Origin: Clostridium sp.
GTDB taxonomy: Bacteria; Bacillota; Clostridia; Lachnospirales; Lachnospiraceae
Length of the DNA: 32,793 nt
Direction: 5' to 3'
Assembly (NCBI GenBank): GCA_023664605.1
Contig: JAMPFF010000033.1
Span: 1 to 32,793 of the forward strand
In this document: positions 21,354 through 30,472 of the stretch, one piece after another
How the letters are laid out: each line of letters begins with the position of its first letter
How positions within the stretch are numbered: position 1 is the first letter of the stretch
Notes under the pieces: model-generated
The model's database searches: none
Seen by the model: only the letters and a program-made list of their open reading frames with translations
Told to the model about the DNA's origin: nothing
Translations under genes and position numbers: made by a program

Positions 21354-22891
21354 GCAAATGCCATATCCTCCTTATTGTCCCTTTTCTTCAACCATACATA
21401 GCTTGCGGGAACCAGTAAAAATACTGCCGCCGCAAAAGGCTCTGCTCCGGTCGGGGAACCCGCCGCGGTGAGCCTGTCACGCATCAGGTTGGGGGTAAAG
21501 AACTGAACCATACTGAAATTATCCAGATTTACCGAACCATTCTGCGTCTGGAAAGCCTCCATCGGAATCTTTAATTCCAACGAATTATTCACTCCCGTTT
21601 CCGTTACATGATAGTAAGCGACAGCGCCGTCCACGAGACTGTAGGAGGGATCAAAATTTCCATGCCTTACATCTACCACATACGTTCCCGCCTCCGGCGT
21701 CCAGTTGGTAATCGGTTCGCCGTTACCCTGCTGCGTAACCTCGAATTTCGTATCTACGCCGTCAATATAAAAATTAAAATCATCTCCGTTGCCATGCGCC
21801 GCTTTTTCATTTTCTGACGGGCTGAATGCCCAGATGCCGCCGTAAATCGACGCATAAGTAATCTTCAAATAAACGTTATCGCCATCGCAGTATAACTGCA
21901 TCGCATGACGGACAACATTATCATAGGTTCCCTGCTCGCATATATGCTGCTCGGTCTCTCCCGTTTCCTGATTGGTAATCCAGTAACCGTTTACCCAGCA
22001 GTTTCCGGAATCCTCATTATTCATTTCATAAACTAACGGGATATCATCCCATCCGCTGAATGTACCATCTACCGGCGGAGCGTCGCTGCTGCTTCCCATT
22101 TCCGCATCCAAGCCCAGCGCGTCTGCTATGGTCTCCAGAATACCGCCTTCTTTTTTCTCTGTATCCTCTGCCTCTGCCGCACCGGCTGCGCCCTGACAGA
22201 TAATCATAATCAGGTTGCCGTTTTCATCCACATAGCTGTCCATAACCGTATCTTTTGCGTATGTATCGGAAAGCGCATACTGTTTGATAACATTCTCCAC
22301 ACCGTCGTAGCTGTCTGCGATTGTCGTATAATCCACGCCGACTAACGTAGAGGGAACAACTTCCTCTCCCGCCTGATTCACATATACTTTTTCAGACGTC
22401 TCCACAGCGTCCGTCTCCGCTCCATCCGCCGCCGCAATACCGTCGTCTGCCGTGCCGTCCGTGGTTTCGCCGTCTCCGGCTGCGCCATCCGTAACGTCGC
22501 CGCTGCCATCTGCAGTTCCGGTTCCATCTGTTGTCTGAGTCCCTGTTTCGTCCGTCGTCTGGGTTCCCGTTTCTGTTCCGGCTGCGCCGCTTTCTCCGGT
22601 AGTTTCTGTATTTCCATCTGTTACGGTCTGCTGTGCGGCATTTTCATCCGTTACGGCGCTCTCAACCGCCGTTTCCGCAGCCTCCTCTGTTTTTTCTGCC
22701 TGTTCCGTGTTGTCCGTGCTGTCAGCCGCCGTGACGTCTGCAGAAGTATTTACGGCGGACGCCGCTTCTCCTACCGGAATGTTACTATCCGACATTCCCA
22801 TTTCCTCAGCGTATACGAAATTCATATTCATGCTGAGCATCGCAACTGACAACAGTAAGGTAAGCGCCAGTTTCTTTGTACGCTTTCTCAT
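21350..22891 (-). CDS. Secreted surface protein with Firmicu-CTERM-type sorting signal
   Basis: A 513-residue protein. ATG 22891 is chosen for AGGAGG eight bases upstream. A signal peptide covers residues 1-28 (RKRTKK, a hydrophobic core, cleavage after VYA). Residues of about 30-180 are a low-complexity Thr/Ala/Gly/Asp/Glu stalk. A folded region follows at about 265-475 (DGTFSGWDDIPLVYE, DGDNVYLKITYA, DDFNFYIDGVD), resembling a beta-sandwich of carbohydrate-binding type. The last 38 residues are AAGSPTGAEPF, a hydrophobic stretch AAAVFLLVPASYVWL and KKRDNKED: motif, helix and basic tail, as in the Firmicu-CTERM signal. It is the only such protein in the operon and is the likely XrtG substrate. 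Confidence 0.82.
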   Translation of the reverse strand: MRKRTKKLALTLLLSVAMLSMNMNFVYAEEMGMSDSNIPVGEAASAVNTSADVTAADSTDNTEQAEKTEEAAETAVESAVTDENAAQQTVTDGNTETTGESGAAGTETGTQTTDETGTQTTDGTGTADGSGDVTDGAAGDGETTDGTADDGIAAADGAETDAVETSEKVYVNQAGEEVVPSTLVGVDYTTIADSYDGVENVIKQYALSDTYAKDTVMDSYVDENGNLIMIICQGAAGAAEAEDTEKKEGGILETIADALGLDAEMGSSSDAPPVDGTFSGWDDIPLVYEMNNEDSGNCWVNGYWITNQETGETEQHICEQGTYDNVVRHAMQLYCDGDNVYLKITYASIYGGIWAFSPSENEKAAHGNGDDFNFYIDGVDTKFEVTQQGNGEPITNWTPEAGTYVVDVRHGNFDPSYSLVDGAVAYYHVTETGVNNSLELKIPMEAFQTQNGSVNLDNFSMVQFFTPNLMRDRLTAAGSPTGAEPFAAAVFLLVPASYVWLKKRDNKEDMAFA

Positions 22892-22916
22892 GGTGTATTC
22901 CTCCTTTTCTACCCTC

Positions 22917-25313
22917 TTACTGCTTTGTTTCATTATTTTCTAACAGAACATATATGGCAATCCACATAACGCATAGCATCACCAGACCCAGAATGCTGAG
23001 AAACATTCCAACTCTCTGTCCTGCATAAACAACCTTAAATATAGTATCTCCCTGATTCACCACCAGAAGATTTTCCTGCGTGGAAACGATTCTGTCCGCT
23101 TCCAGCGCGTCCACGCCCGCTATATTGCAATTTACCCTGTCCGCCTGCGTATGCACCGCAATCTGCGCCGCTTCCCTTTCTATCTGCACCGGCACAATGT
23201 CCGATACCGGCAGCTCTTGCGAGGAAAGCTGCAGCGCCTCGTCCAAAAAACGCTTTAAATCCTGATTATGCGTTGTCAGATAATAATATAACAGGTTAAA
23301 TCCCATAAAAGTAACATTGGGGTCGTGGTTTTGTCCTAAATATACCAAATGGCTCTTATTTTCATAAACCGTCTCTTTTAAAACATCTTCGCAGCCGGAT
23401 ACATATACCGTGTCCCAGACGGCATAACCGCCCGCCTTAAAGTCCAGTTTGAATTGATTGCCGTTATCGTTCTCCAATACGGGAAAGTCCTCCGTAAACT
23501 GTACAAACTGCGCATATACGTCCATGAACTCGTTTTTACCCGTCAGGGCATTTATCGGTATATGCTGCATATCAATATACACTTCCGTTCCTTTCGTGGA
23601 AAGTTCCTTGAGCATATTTTCCGCTTTTTCCTTATCGCGGTATGTAAATCCCGATAAATACAGCTTATGATACTGTGACAGTTCCTCTATTGTATAATCC
23701 TCCAAACAGGTACTTGCTCCATACCCGAAAGACGGATAGATATAGGCAATATAAAACGCGTTCTCGCCGATTGCTAGATTTTCATACTGCGCTGCAACGC
23801 CATATGTGCCATTCACTGCCGATGCCTTTAGCACGATTGCCTTGTCGTTCTCCGCCTGTATGCCATAACCGTTACGGTTTGCCGCAGCAATCAGCGTATC
23901 ATATGCGCCTTCTTCCAGCAGTTCTTTTAAAATAACAACTGTATCGTTACCATATAGCAAGGTTCTGTCAAACATATAGTCATAGAAGCCGTCCAGAAAC
24001 GCTTCCTTTAAACTCATTTGATTCTGTATCGTCAGCGCATTTTCATAATTCCATCCGAACATAACATCCACATCCTGACGGGTAAAGTACCACTGTGGAA
24101 ATGCGCCAAGCGTTGTCATATCCATAAGCGCCACTCTGTTATCCGTACAGGCCGCCGCTTCGTCCAACAGGTATTCCCCTATCAATTCCCTGTCTGTTTC
24201 CAGTATATGCGTTCCGTCCTCCATCGTCAAAAGCGCCGGGATATTGCTTCCCGTCATAACGACTAACGCAATCACCAGGAAAAGCGGTTTTAATTGTTCC
24301 CAGCAAAGCAGCGTAATTAACAAAACAACTGTTACGATTAGGGTATACCAGTAACTTTTCTGCAACACCGGAGACGATATCAGCTTCATAACCGGCTCCA
24401 TCACGGAAAGTGATAAAACGCCTGCGATGACGGCCAGCAAAAAGCCGGCCACCCGGCTTCTGTTCGCGGTAATAAGACCAATAACGGCAACCGCGAATAC
24501 CGGAATGCCAAAGGCAATCTCCGCACTTCCCTGCAAGTCATAATCGCGCGTCAAAAGCCCTCCCGATAACGCCGGATAAAGGAAATATCCCATAACAAGA
24601 TAAAGCAGTCCAATATCAGCCAACGCCGCCAGCCCGTATTTCCATGTTCCGGAGGCTGTCATAAACAAAATCAGATAAACCAGCATAACAATGCCAAACG
24701 CTATCGACAGCACATAGTTTGATAAAATAAACAAACAATACAACGCCGAAAACGGTAGTAACGCCATCCTGCGGCCCCATCTGCAGAAATCATCCAAAAA
24801 ATATAGTAAAAGCGGCATCAGCGCCAGCCCCATCACCATATCAAGAGAACCTTCCAATATCACAGCGGAAAAAGTAGCCGGCAACAACAAAAAAGTAAGT
24901 CCCGTAAAAAATGCCGCCGCCATTTTCTTGTGCCTGATACCGAATAAATAAAATCCCATCTGCGAAACAAACGTCATAATGCCGTAAAACACGCAGATAG
25001 CGATATAGCTGTCCGCACCGAATATGTAGGATATCGCCGCTGTCAAAAAATATGCGGCAGGCGCAGTACAGCGGAAAATCTCATAGCCATTATACCAGTC
25101 CGGCGCGTATAAGGGAAACATAACGCCCTCGTTCCATGAATCCGCAATGATATCCAATTTATACAACTGCCCGTATACGGCGCTTCCATACAGATAAATT
25201 CCGGAATGATACAGATAAAAGCCCACACATAAGGCAACAGCAGCAGCCAAAACAACCGCTATTATGCACCAAGCCAGCCAATATGTGATATGAATAGATT
25301 TTTTCTTCTGCAT
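22917..25313 (-). CDS. Large polytopic membrane protein, PTPS_related type, XrtG-associated
   Basis: A 798-residue protein. The N-terminal half has about a dozen membrane helices, with a first-loop segment YGQLYKLDIIADSWNEGVMFPLYAPDWYNGYEIFRCTAP split over 44-85 that fits the PTPS_related membrane family (Asp and Glu in outer loop 1, as in GT-C glycosyltransferases). Residues of about 370-760 form a large extracytoplasmic domain, and one last helix (about 765-790) precedes a short tail. A polyprenyl-sugar-dependent glycosyltransferase or a lipid-linked carrier role is possible by analogy only. The ATG at 25313 follows GGAG. It is the first gene of the XrtG operon, and the next coding region starts 26 bases after its end. 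Confidence 0.72.
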   Translation of the reverse strand: MQKKKSIHITYWLAWCIIAVVLAAAVALCVGFYLYHSGIYLYGSAVYGQLYKLDIIADSWNEGVMFPLYAPDWYNGYEIFRCTAPAAYFLTAAISYIFGADSYIAICVFYGIMTFVSQMGFYLFGIRHKKMAAAFFTGLTFLLLPATFSAVILEGSLDMVMGLALMPLLLYFLDDFCRWGRRMALLPFSALYCLFILSNYVLSIAFGIVMLVYLILFMTASGTWKYGLAALADIGLLYLVMGYFLYPALSGGLLTRDYDLQGSAEIAFGIPVFAVAVIGLITANRSRVAGFLLAVIAGVLSLSVMEPVMKLISSPVLQKSYWYTLIVTVVLLITLLCWEQLKPLFLVIALVVMTGSNIPALLTMEDGTHILETDRELIGEYLLDEAAACTDNRVALMDMTTLGAFPQWYFTRQDVDVMFGWNYENALTIQNQMSLKEAFLDGFYDYMFDRTLLYGNDTVVILKELLEEGAYDTLIAAANRNGYGIQAENDKAIVLKASAVNGTYGVAAQYENLAIGENAFYIAYIYPSFGYGASTCLEDYTIEELSQYHKLYLSGFTYRDKEKAENMLKELSTKGTEVYIDMQHIPINALTGKNEFMDVYAQFVQFTEDFPVLENDNGNQFKLDFKAGGYAVWDTVYVSGCEDVLKETVYENKSHLVYLGQNHDPNVTFMGFNLLYYYLTTHNQDLKRFLDEALQLSSQELPVSDIVPVQIEREAAQIAVHTQADRVNCNIAGVDALEADRIVSTQENLLVVNQGDTIFKVVYAGQRVGMFLSILGLVMLCVMWIAIYVLLENNETKQ

Positions 25314-25363
25314 CTATCAATCTCCGGTTTCCCTGTAATAATACTTTTCCACAATAATACACT

Positions 25364-25392
25364 ATTCTATTTATTCTATTAGGATATCACAA
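25364..25392 (-). promoter_or_regulatory. Candidate sigma-A promoter of the XrtG operon
   Basis: On the minus strand TTGTGA (25387-25392), 17 bases, TAGAAT (25364-25369), about 50 bases before the first ATG. The match is moderate. No terminator is clear between here and the lactonase-type gene upstream, so read-through is possible. Confidence 0.4.
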
Positions 25393-25428
25393 AGAGCCGC
25401 AAAAATCAATTATTTTTTCGTTTTTTCC

Positions 25429-26490
25429 CTACTTTGGAAGCTTATGGAAAATAATACAGTTCGGCTGCGGAACCTGTATCTCTTTTCCGTTCATAATCAG
25501 CAGACCTCTCTCTAAATCCACATTAAAGAAAGTCATTGTATTCGTCTCATGATTCAAGGAAACGAGATGCCTGTTATCCGGGAACAGATTTGCATCTTTC
25601 GGGTAATCCCCGCTGATAGGCAGGCAGAGCACCTTATCTAACAGTCCCGTCTCTTCGTCTATTTTATAAATGACCGCGCTGTTATCTCCCGCATTGGAGC
25701 TTACCAGATATTTAAAATCCGCGGAAATATTTAACGCGCTCGCCGCGGAACCGCCCGCATGGTAATCGTTTAACGTAGGAACCGTCTGGATTTTTTCAAA
25801 TTCGGGATTGCCGTTTATCTCCTGATAGGTATAAACGTCAATGCAGTTTTTCAATTCATGCACGATATACAGATATCTGCCGTCCTTGGAAAACTTCAAA
25901 TGCCTTGGCGCCGATTCCTGCTCGCTGCGAATCATATCAATCGGTCTTAACTTTCCGTTTACATGGTCGAGCCGGTAGACGTTCGTATGGTCCATTCCCA
26001 AATCCGCGGCGCATAAATACTTATTGTCCCTCGTCATTTTCACGCAGTTGACATGCGGCCTGAAATTACGCTCCGCAATGCTGCCCAGCCCTTTATGATA
26101 AATTTCCTCCGTAATTTCGCCGATGCCGCCATCCTCGCGCAGTCTTAACACCGTAATCTTACCGTCATGATAGCCGCCTACAAACAGGAATTTATCCTCA
26201 TAGTCCGTGGAAAGATAGCACCCTCTCATGCCGTTGATGCTGCCGTCGTTTACTTTTTCCAAATCCCCCGTGGAAAGGATACGGTAGGCTTCCACCCCGA
26301 AATCCGTAATGGAATATAAAAATTTCTGGTTATGTGAAATGCTGATATAGGAGGAATTTGTAATTTCTACCTGATTTTTTTCCGTCATACGGCCGTTTTC
26401 CATATCCACATCATAAATTCTGATACCATATTTATCCTTATTGCCAATGGTATACGTAGAAACATATGCTACATATTTATCTTTGCTCAT
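25429..26490 (-). CDS. pgl: Lactonase-family seven-bladed beta-propeller protein (6-phosphogluconolactonase-like)
   Basis: A 353-residue cytoplasmic protein of the YbhE-type lactonase family, which hydrolyses 6-phosphogluconolactone in the oxidative pentose phosphate pathway in some members. Repeating blade motifs are visible, for example SAPRHLKFSKDGRYLYIVHE and FRPHVNCVKMTRDNKYLCAA, and SLNHETNTMTFFNV near the end. There is no signal peptide. The ATG at 26490 follows CGGAGGAAA. Its own promoter lies at 26522-26550, divergent from that of potABCD. The exact substrate cannot be told from sequence; many family members are uncharacterised. Confidence 0.78.
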   Translation of the reverse strand: MSKDKYVAYVSTYTIGNKDKYGIRIYDVDMENGRMTEKNQVEITNSSYISISHNQKFLYSITDFGVEAYRILSTGDLEKVNDGSINGMRGCYLSTDYEDKFLFVGGYHDGKITVLRLREDGGIGEITEEIYHKGLGSIAERNFRPHVNCVKMTRDNKYLCAADLGMDHTNVYRLDHVNGKLRPIDMIRSEQESAPRHLKFSKDGRYLYIVHELKNCIDVYTYQEINGNPEFEKIQTVPTLNDYHAGGSAASALNISADFKYLVSSNAGDNSAVIYKIDEETGLLDKVLCLPISGDYPKDANLFPDNRHLVSLNHETNTMTFFNVDLERGLLIMNGKEIQVPQPNCIIFHKLPK

Positions 26491-26521
26491 GGGCTATTTC
26501 CTCCGTTTATTTCATAAGCTG

Positions 26522-26550
26522 ATTTTACCATAAATTTTAATACTTGTTAA
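26522..26550 (-). promoter_or_regulatory. Sigma-A promoter of the lactonase-type gene
   Basis: On the minus strand TTAACA (26545-26550), 17 bases, TAAAAT (26522-26527) preceded by TGG (extended -10). It is divergent from the potABCD promoter, whose -35 begins 20 bases away. Confidence 0.6.
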
Positions 26551-26569
26551 TTGTTTTTTTCTGATTTTA

Positions 26570-26597
26570 TTGACATTTCCATTTTCATATGTATAAT
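26570..26597 (+). promoter_or_regulatory. Sigma-A promoter of potABCD
   Basis: Perfect TTGACA (26570-26575), 16 bases, perfect TATAAT (26592-26597). Predicted start near 26604, about 50 bases before potA. Confidence 0.85.
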
Positions 26598-26610
26598 GAA
26601 TACCACTTAT

Positions 26611-26622
26611 CCCAATATTGGG
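26611..26622 (+). promoter_or_regulatory. Palindromic candidate operator of potABCD
   Basis: CCCAATATTGGG is a perfect 12-base palindrome at about +7 to +18 of the predicted transcript, a typical repressor position. The regulator is not identified. Confidence 0.4.
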
Positions 26623-26654
26623 CATAGGAGATAATAATCCAGGAGGATTTTTTC

Positions 26655-27728
26655 ATGAAAAAAGAATTGATTAGACTGGAGCATATTTCAAAATCTTTTG
26701 ACGGACAGATGGTGTTGGACGATTTGGAATTACATATTCATGAAAATGAGTTTGTCACTTTGCTTGGCCCCAGCGGGTGCGGAAAGACAACGACGCTGCG
26801 CATTCTGGGCGGTTTTGTCAATCCGGACGCCGGAAAGGTTATTTTTGACGGCAAAGATATTACGAATGTAGCGCCCAATAAACGGCATTTAAACACCGTA
26901 TTCCAGAAATACGCCCTTTTTACACATATGACAATCGCAGACAATATCGCCTTTGGCTTAAAAATCAAGAAAAAATCCAAAAGCTATATCGACGATAAGA
27001 TAAAATACGCCTTAAAATTAGTCAACTTAGAGGGCTATGAGAACCGGATGCCTGACTCTTTAAGCGGCGGACAGCAGCAGCGCATCGCCATTGCCAGGGC
27101 GATTGTAAATGAACCGAAAGTCCTTCTTTTGGATGAGCCGCTTGGCGCACTGGATTTAAAATTGCGCCAGGAAATGCAATATGAACTTATCCGCATGAAA
27201 AATGAGCTTGGCATCACATTTGTCTATGTCACGCACGACCAGGAAGAGGCGCTTACCATGTCCGATACGATTGTCGTTATGAACCAGGGCTATATCCAGC
27301 AAATCGGCACGCCGGAATCCATCTATAACGAACCGGAGAACGCTTTTGTTGCGGATTTTATCGGCGACAGCAATATTATTGCCGCTACAATGATTGAAGA
27401 TAAGCTGGTGGAAATTCTAGGTGCAAGATTTGCCTGTGTCGATACCGGATTTGGCACCAATAAAGCCGTAGACGTCGTTATCCGTCCGGAAGATGTGGAA
27501 CTGGTAGAGCCAAAGCAGGGTACGATACAAGGCGTTGTCACGCATTTGATTTTCAAAGGCGTGCATTATGAAATGGAAGTGCAGGCAAATGGCTTTGAAT
27601 GGCTTGTACACTCCACTGCGCTTACGCCTGTCGGAACTCGTGTAGGCATCCAAGTGGACCCTTTTAACATACAGATTATGAACAAACCGGAATCCGAGGA
27701 CGAGGAGGCGATACCCATTGAACTTTAA
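26655..27728 (+). CDS. potA: Spermidine/putrescine ABC transporter, ATP-binding subunit
   Basis: A 357-residue ATPase that powers polyamine import. Walker [10 protein letters not shown] (38-46), signature LSGGQQQR, Walker B VLLLDEP and the switch VTHDQEE are all present, and a TOBE domain forms the C-terminal third ([25 protein letters not shown]). Length matches PotA. The ATG at 26655 follows AGGAGG. Its stop overlaps the potB start by 11 bases. The order potA-potB-potC-potD is that of Firmicutes and E. coli operons, and the operon has a near-consensus promoter. Confidence 0.93.
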   Translation: MKKELIRLEHISKSFDGQMVLDDLELHIHENEFVTLLGPSGCGKTTTLRILGGFVNPDAGKVIFDGKDITNVAPNKRHLNTVFQKYALFTHMTIADNIAFGLKIKKKSKSYIDDKIKYALKLVNLEGYENRMPDSLSGGQQQRIAIARAIVNEPKVLLLDEPLGALDLKLRQEMQYELIRMKNELGITFVYVTHDQEEALTMSDTIVVMNQGYIQQIGTPESIYNEPENAFVADFIGDSNIIAATMIEDKLVEILGARFACVDTGFGTNKAVDVVIRPEDVELVEPKQGTIQGVVTHLIFKGVHYEMEVQANGFEWLVHSTALTPVGTRVGIQVDPFNIQIMNKPESEDEEAIPIEL

Positions 27729-28530
27729 AAAGAAATTTCTTGCCGCCCCCTATATTGTATGGTCAGCTCTGTTTATTATCATACCGCTTTGTATGATATT
27801 ATACTATGGCTTAACGGATAAAACCGGCGCGTTCACCTGGGCAAACGTCGCCGCCATTGCTTCTGTCGGACACGCAAAAGCGCTCTGGCGTTCCCTGTTT
27901 TTATCCATAGTCAGTACGGTTATATGCTTTATCCTCGCTTATCCGTTAGCTATGATACTATCGAATATGAAAGGGAACCAATACCGCTTTCTTATTTTAA
28001 TATTTATCCTGCCCATGTGGATGAACTTTTTGCTGCGTACGCTCTCATGGCAGACTCTATTAGAGAAAACAGGTGTTATCAATAGTGTTCTCTCCTTTTT
28101 GGGGCTTCCGGCATTAAAGATTATCAACACCCCCTATGCCATTATTTTAGGCATGGTTTATAACTTTCTGCCTTTCATGGTGCTGCCGCTTTATAATGCG
28201 CTGTCCAAAATTGATGAAAATGTCATTAATGCGGCAAAGGATTTGGGAGCAAACGGCATCCAGACTTTCTTTCGCGTAACGCTGCCGCTTTCCGTTCCCG
28301 GCATTATCAGCGGAATTACGATGGTCTTTGTACCGGCTTTAACAACCTTTGTTATCAGTACGCTGCTTGGCGGCAGTAAGATTTTATTAATCGGAAATGT
28401 TATCGAGCAGGAATTTACGCAGGCGGGCAACTGGCATCTTGGCAGCGGCCTTTCTATTGTTTTAATGATTTTTATTTTGATAAATATGTTTGTAAGCGCC
28501 CTTTTGGAAAAGAAAGACGGAGGTGATTGA
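27718..28530 (+). CDS. potB: Spermidine/putrescine ABC transporter permease PotB
   Basis: A 270-residue inner-membrane permease with six predicted helices. The EAA loop that contacts PotA is seen at [24 protein letters not shown] start at 27718 is used, with GAGGAGG at good spacing upstream; no ATG lies nearby in frame. It overlaps the end of potA. The potC start follows within five bases of its stop. Confidence 0.92.
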   Translation: MNFKKKFLAAPYIVWSALFIIIPLCMILYYGLTDKTGAFTWANVAAIASVGHAKALWRSLFLSIVSTVICFILAYPLAMILSNMKGNQYRFLILIFILPMWMNFLLRTLSWQTLLEKTGVINSVLSFLGLPALKIINTPYAIILGMVYNFLPFMVLPLYNALSKIDENVINAAKDLGANGIQTFFRVTLPLSVPGIISGITMVFVPALTTFVISTLLGGSKILLIGNVIEQEFTQAGNWHLGSGLSIVLMIFILINMFVSALLEKKDGGD

Positions 28531-28534
28531 CGCG

Positions 28535-29341
28535 GTGAAAATTGTAAAAAAAATTTATGTAGCGCTCATTTTTTTATTTTTATACGCGCCTATCGCAACT
28601 TTAATCGTCCTGTCTTTTAACGCCAGCAAGACAAGGTCAAAATGGGGCGGCTTTACGCTGAAATGGTATATTTCACTGGCACAGGATGAAACCATCTTAA
28701 AAGCGCTCGGCACAACGTTATTAATCGCGTTCCTTTCCTCGCTTGCCGCAGTCTTAATCGGCACGGTTGCCTGCATCGCCATGACGGGCATGAAACGGAA
28801 ACCCAAAGCCGCCTTAATGGCCGTTACCAATATTCCCATGCTGAACGCGGATATCGTAACGGGCATCTCGCTGATGTTACTGTTCATCAGTTTAGGGCTG
28901 CGGTTCGGATTTGGCACGATTTTACTGTCTCACATTACATTTAACATTCCATATGTTATTTTATGTATCATGCCAAGGATGCAGCAGTTAAATCCAAGCG
29001 TCTATGAAGCCGCCCTGGATTTGGGAGCATCTCCCGTCAGCGCATTTTTTAAAGTGATGCTTCCGGATTTGGCTCCGGGTATTTTATCCGGCTTCCTAAT
29101 GGCGTTTACAATGTCTCTGGATGATTTTATCATTACACATTTTACAAAGGGCGCGGGCATCGATACGTTATCCACCAAGATATATACGGAAGTCAAAAAG
29201 GGCATTAAACCGGAAATGTATGCCTTATCCGCCATTATCTTTCTGACGGTTCTGGTATTGCTCTTTTTAGTGAATGTTACGCCGGAGAAAAAATCGGCAT
29301 CTGATAACAAAAACATGAAAAAAACAAAACATCCATTTTAA
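28535..29341 (+). CDS. potC: Spermidine/putrescine ABC transporter permease PotC
   Basis: A 268-residue permease, partner of PotB. The helices and EAA loop (YEAALDLGASPVSAFFKVML) are typical. GTG 28535 (MKIVKKIYVALIF) is chosen because CGGAGG lies about 11 bases before it; an upstream in-frame GTG at 28523 overlaps that ribosome binding site. The C-terminal tail is Lys-rich. potD follows after 39 bases with its own ribosome binding site. Confidence 0.92.
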   Translation: MKIVKKIYVALIFLFLYAPIATLIVLSFNASKTRSKWGGFTLKWYISLAQDETILKALGTTLLIAFLSSLAAVLIGTVACIAMTGMKRKPKAALMAVTNIPMLNADIVTGISLMLLFISLGLRFGFGTILLSHITFNIPYVILCIMPRMQQLNPSVYEAALDLGASPVSAFFKVMLPDLAPGILSGFLMAFTMSLDDFIITHFTKGAGIDTLSTKIYTEVKKGIKPEMYALSAIIFLTVLVLLFLVNVTPEKKSASDNKNMKKTKHPF

Positions 29342-29380
29342 AACATTAGTGTAAGATTAGGAAGAAAAAGGGGTGACAGC

Positions 29381-30436
29381 ATGAGAAAATTACCGGTAAT
29401 CGCATTGTGCGCAATAACCGCTCTTCTGCTTGGCGGCTGCGGCGCGGATAGAAATGGAAACGACGTCGTTATCGTCTATAACTGGGGTGAATATGTAGAC
29501 CCCGAAACGCTTGAACTTTTTGAGGAAGAAACGGGCATTCAGGTCGTGTATGATGAATTTGAGACAAACGAAACCATGTATACAAAAGTAGAGGCAGGCG
29601 CGGCTGAATATGACGTTGTCTGCCCTTCCGATTATATGATACATAAGCTGATAGAAAACAATTTGGTACAGGAACTTGATTACTCTCACATTCCCAATGC
29701 CAAGGCCAATATCGGAACCCAGTACTGGAAGCAGTCGCGGGAATTTGACGCTGAAAATAAATATTCTGTTCCCTACTGCTGGGGAACCGTGGGCATCCTC
29801 TACAATAAAACTCTGGTTGATGAACCTATCGTAAGCTGGGCGCAGCTTTGGGAGGAAAAATATAAAGACGAGATTTTGATGCAGGATTCCGTCAGAGACG
29901 CTTTTATGGTGGCAGAGAAACTATACGGCTATTCCCTCAATACGACAAATCCCGACGAACTGCAGAAAGCCAAAGACGCCCTGATTGCGCAAAAGCCTCT
30001 GGTACAGGCTTATGTCGTTGACCAGGTGCGCGATAAGATGATTGGAAACGAGGCCGCCATCGGCGTTATCTATTCCGGCGAAGCCATCTATACGCAGTAT
30101 GAAAACCCTGACTTGGAATATGTTATTCCCAAGGAGGGAACAAACGTCTGGATTGATTCCTGGGTTATCTTAAAAGATGCGCCGCATAAAGAAAATGCAG
30201 AAAAATTTATTGATTTCATGTGCCGTGCGGATATCGCCCTGAAAAATTTCGAGTACATTACCTACTCGACGCCAAACGTGGCGGCGCAGGCATTGATTGG
30301 GGATGAAGCAGTCAAAAATTCACCGATTGCCTTTCCTGACCTTTCCGCCTATGACAATCTGGAAAGCTACAGCTATCTCGGGGAAGAGGGAGAAACTTTA
30401 TATAACGAACTCTGGAAAGAAGTGAAGTCCTACTAA
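29381..30436 (+). CDS. potD: Spermidine/putrescine-binding lipoprotein PotD
   Basis: A 351-residue extracytoplasmic solute-binding protein tethered by a lipid anchor. The signal peptide ends in LLGGC with Cys20 as the lipidated residue. The PotD family signature VIVYNWGEYVDPETLELFEEE (split here at the Glu run) follows, with the ligand-binding YDVVCPSDYM and PYCWGTVGILYN segments and a late WIDSWVILKDAP. It delivers polyamine to PotBC. It is the last gene of the operon; a seven-base-pair hairpin spans its stop codon, but without a T run. Confidence 0.93.
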   Translation: MRKLPVIALCAITALLLGGCGADRNGNDVVIVYNWGEYVDPETLELFEEETGIQVVYDEFETNETMYTKVEAGAAEYDVVCPSDYMIHKLIENNLVQELDYSHIPNAKANIGTQYWKQSREFDAENKYSVPYCWGTVGILYNKTLVDEPIVSWAQLWEEKYKDEILMQDSVRDAFMVAEKLYGYSLNTTNPDELQKAKDALIAQKPLVQAYVVDQVRDKMIGNEAAIGVIYSGEAIYTQYENPDLEYVIPKEGTNVWIDSWVILKDAPHKENAEKFIDFMCRADIALKNFEYITYSTPNVAAQALIGDEAVKNSPIAFPDLSAYDNLESYSYLGEEGETLYNELWKEVKSY

Positions 30437-30472
30437 ACAGCGGGACTTCCATATCATTTCTAATATAAATCA

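Noticed and set aside
22378-22617. Alternative-frame protein within the surface protein gene
   Set aside because: It is a by-product of the low-complexity Thr/Gly/Asp codon repeats in the true frame.
30424-30449. Hairpin GAAGTCC/GGACTTC at the potD stop as terminator
   Set aside because: Only seven base pairs, a long loop that contains the stop codon, and no T run after it.
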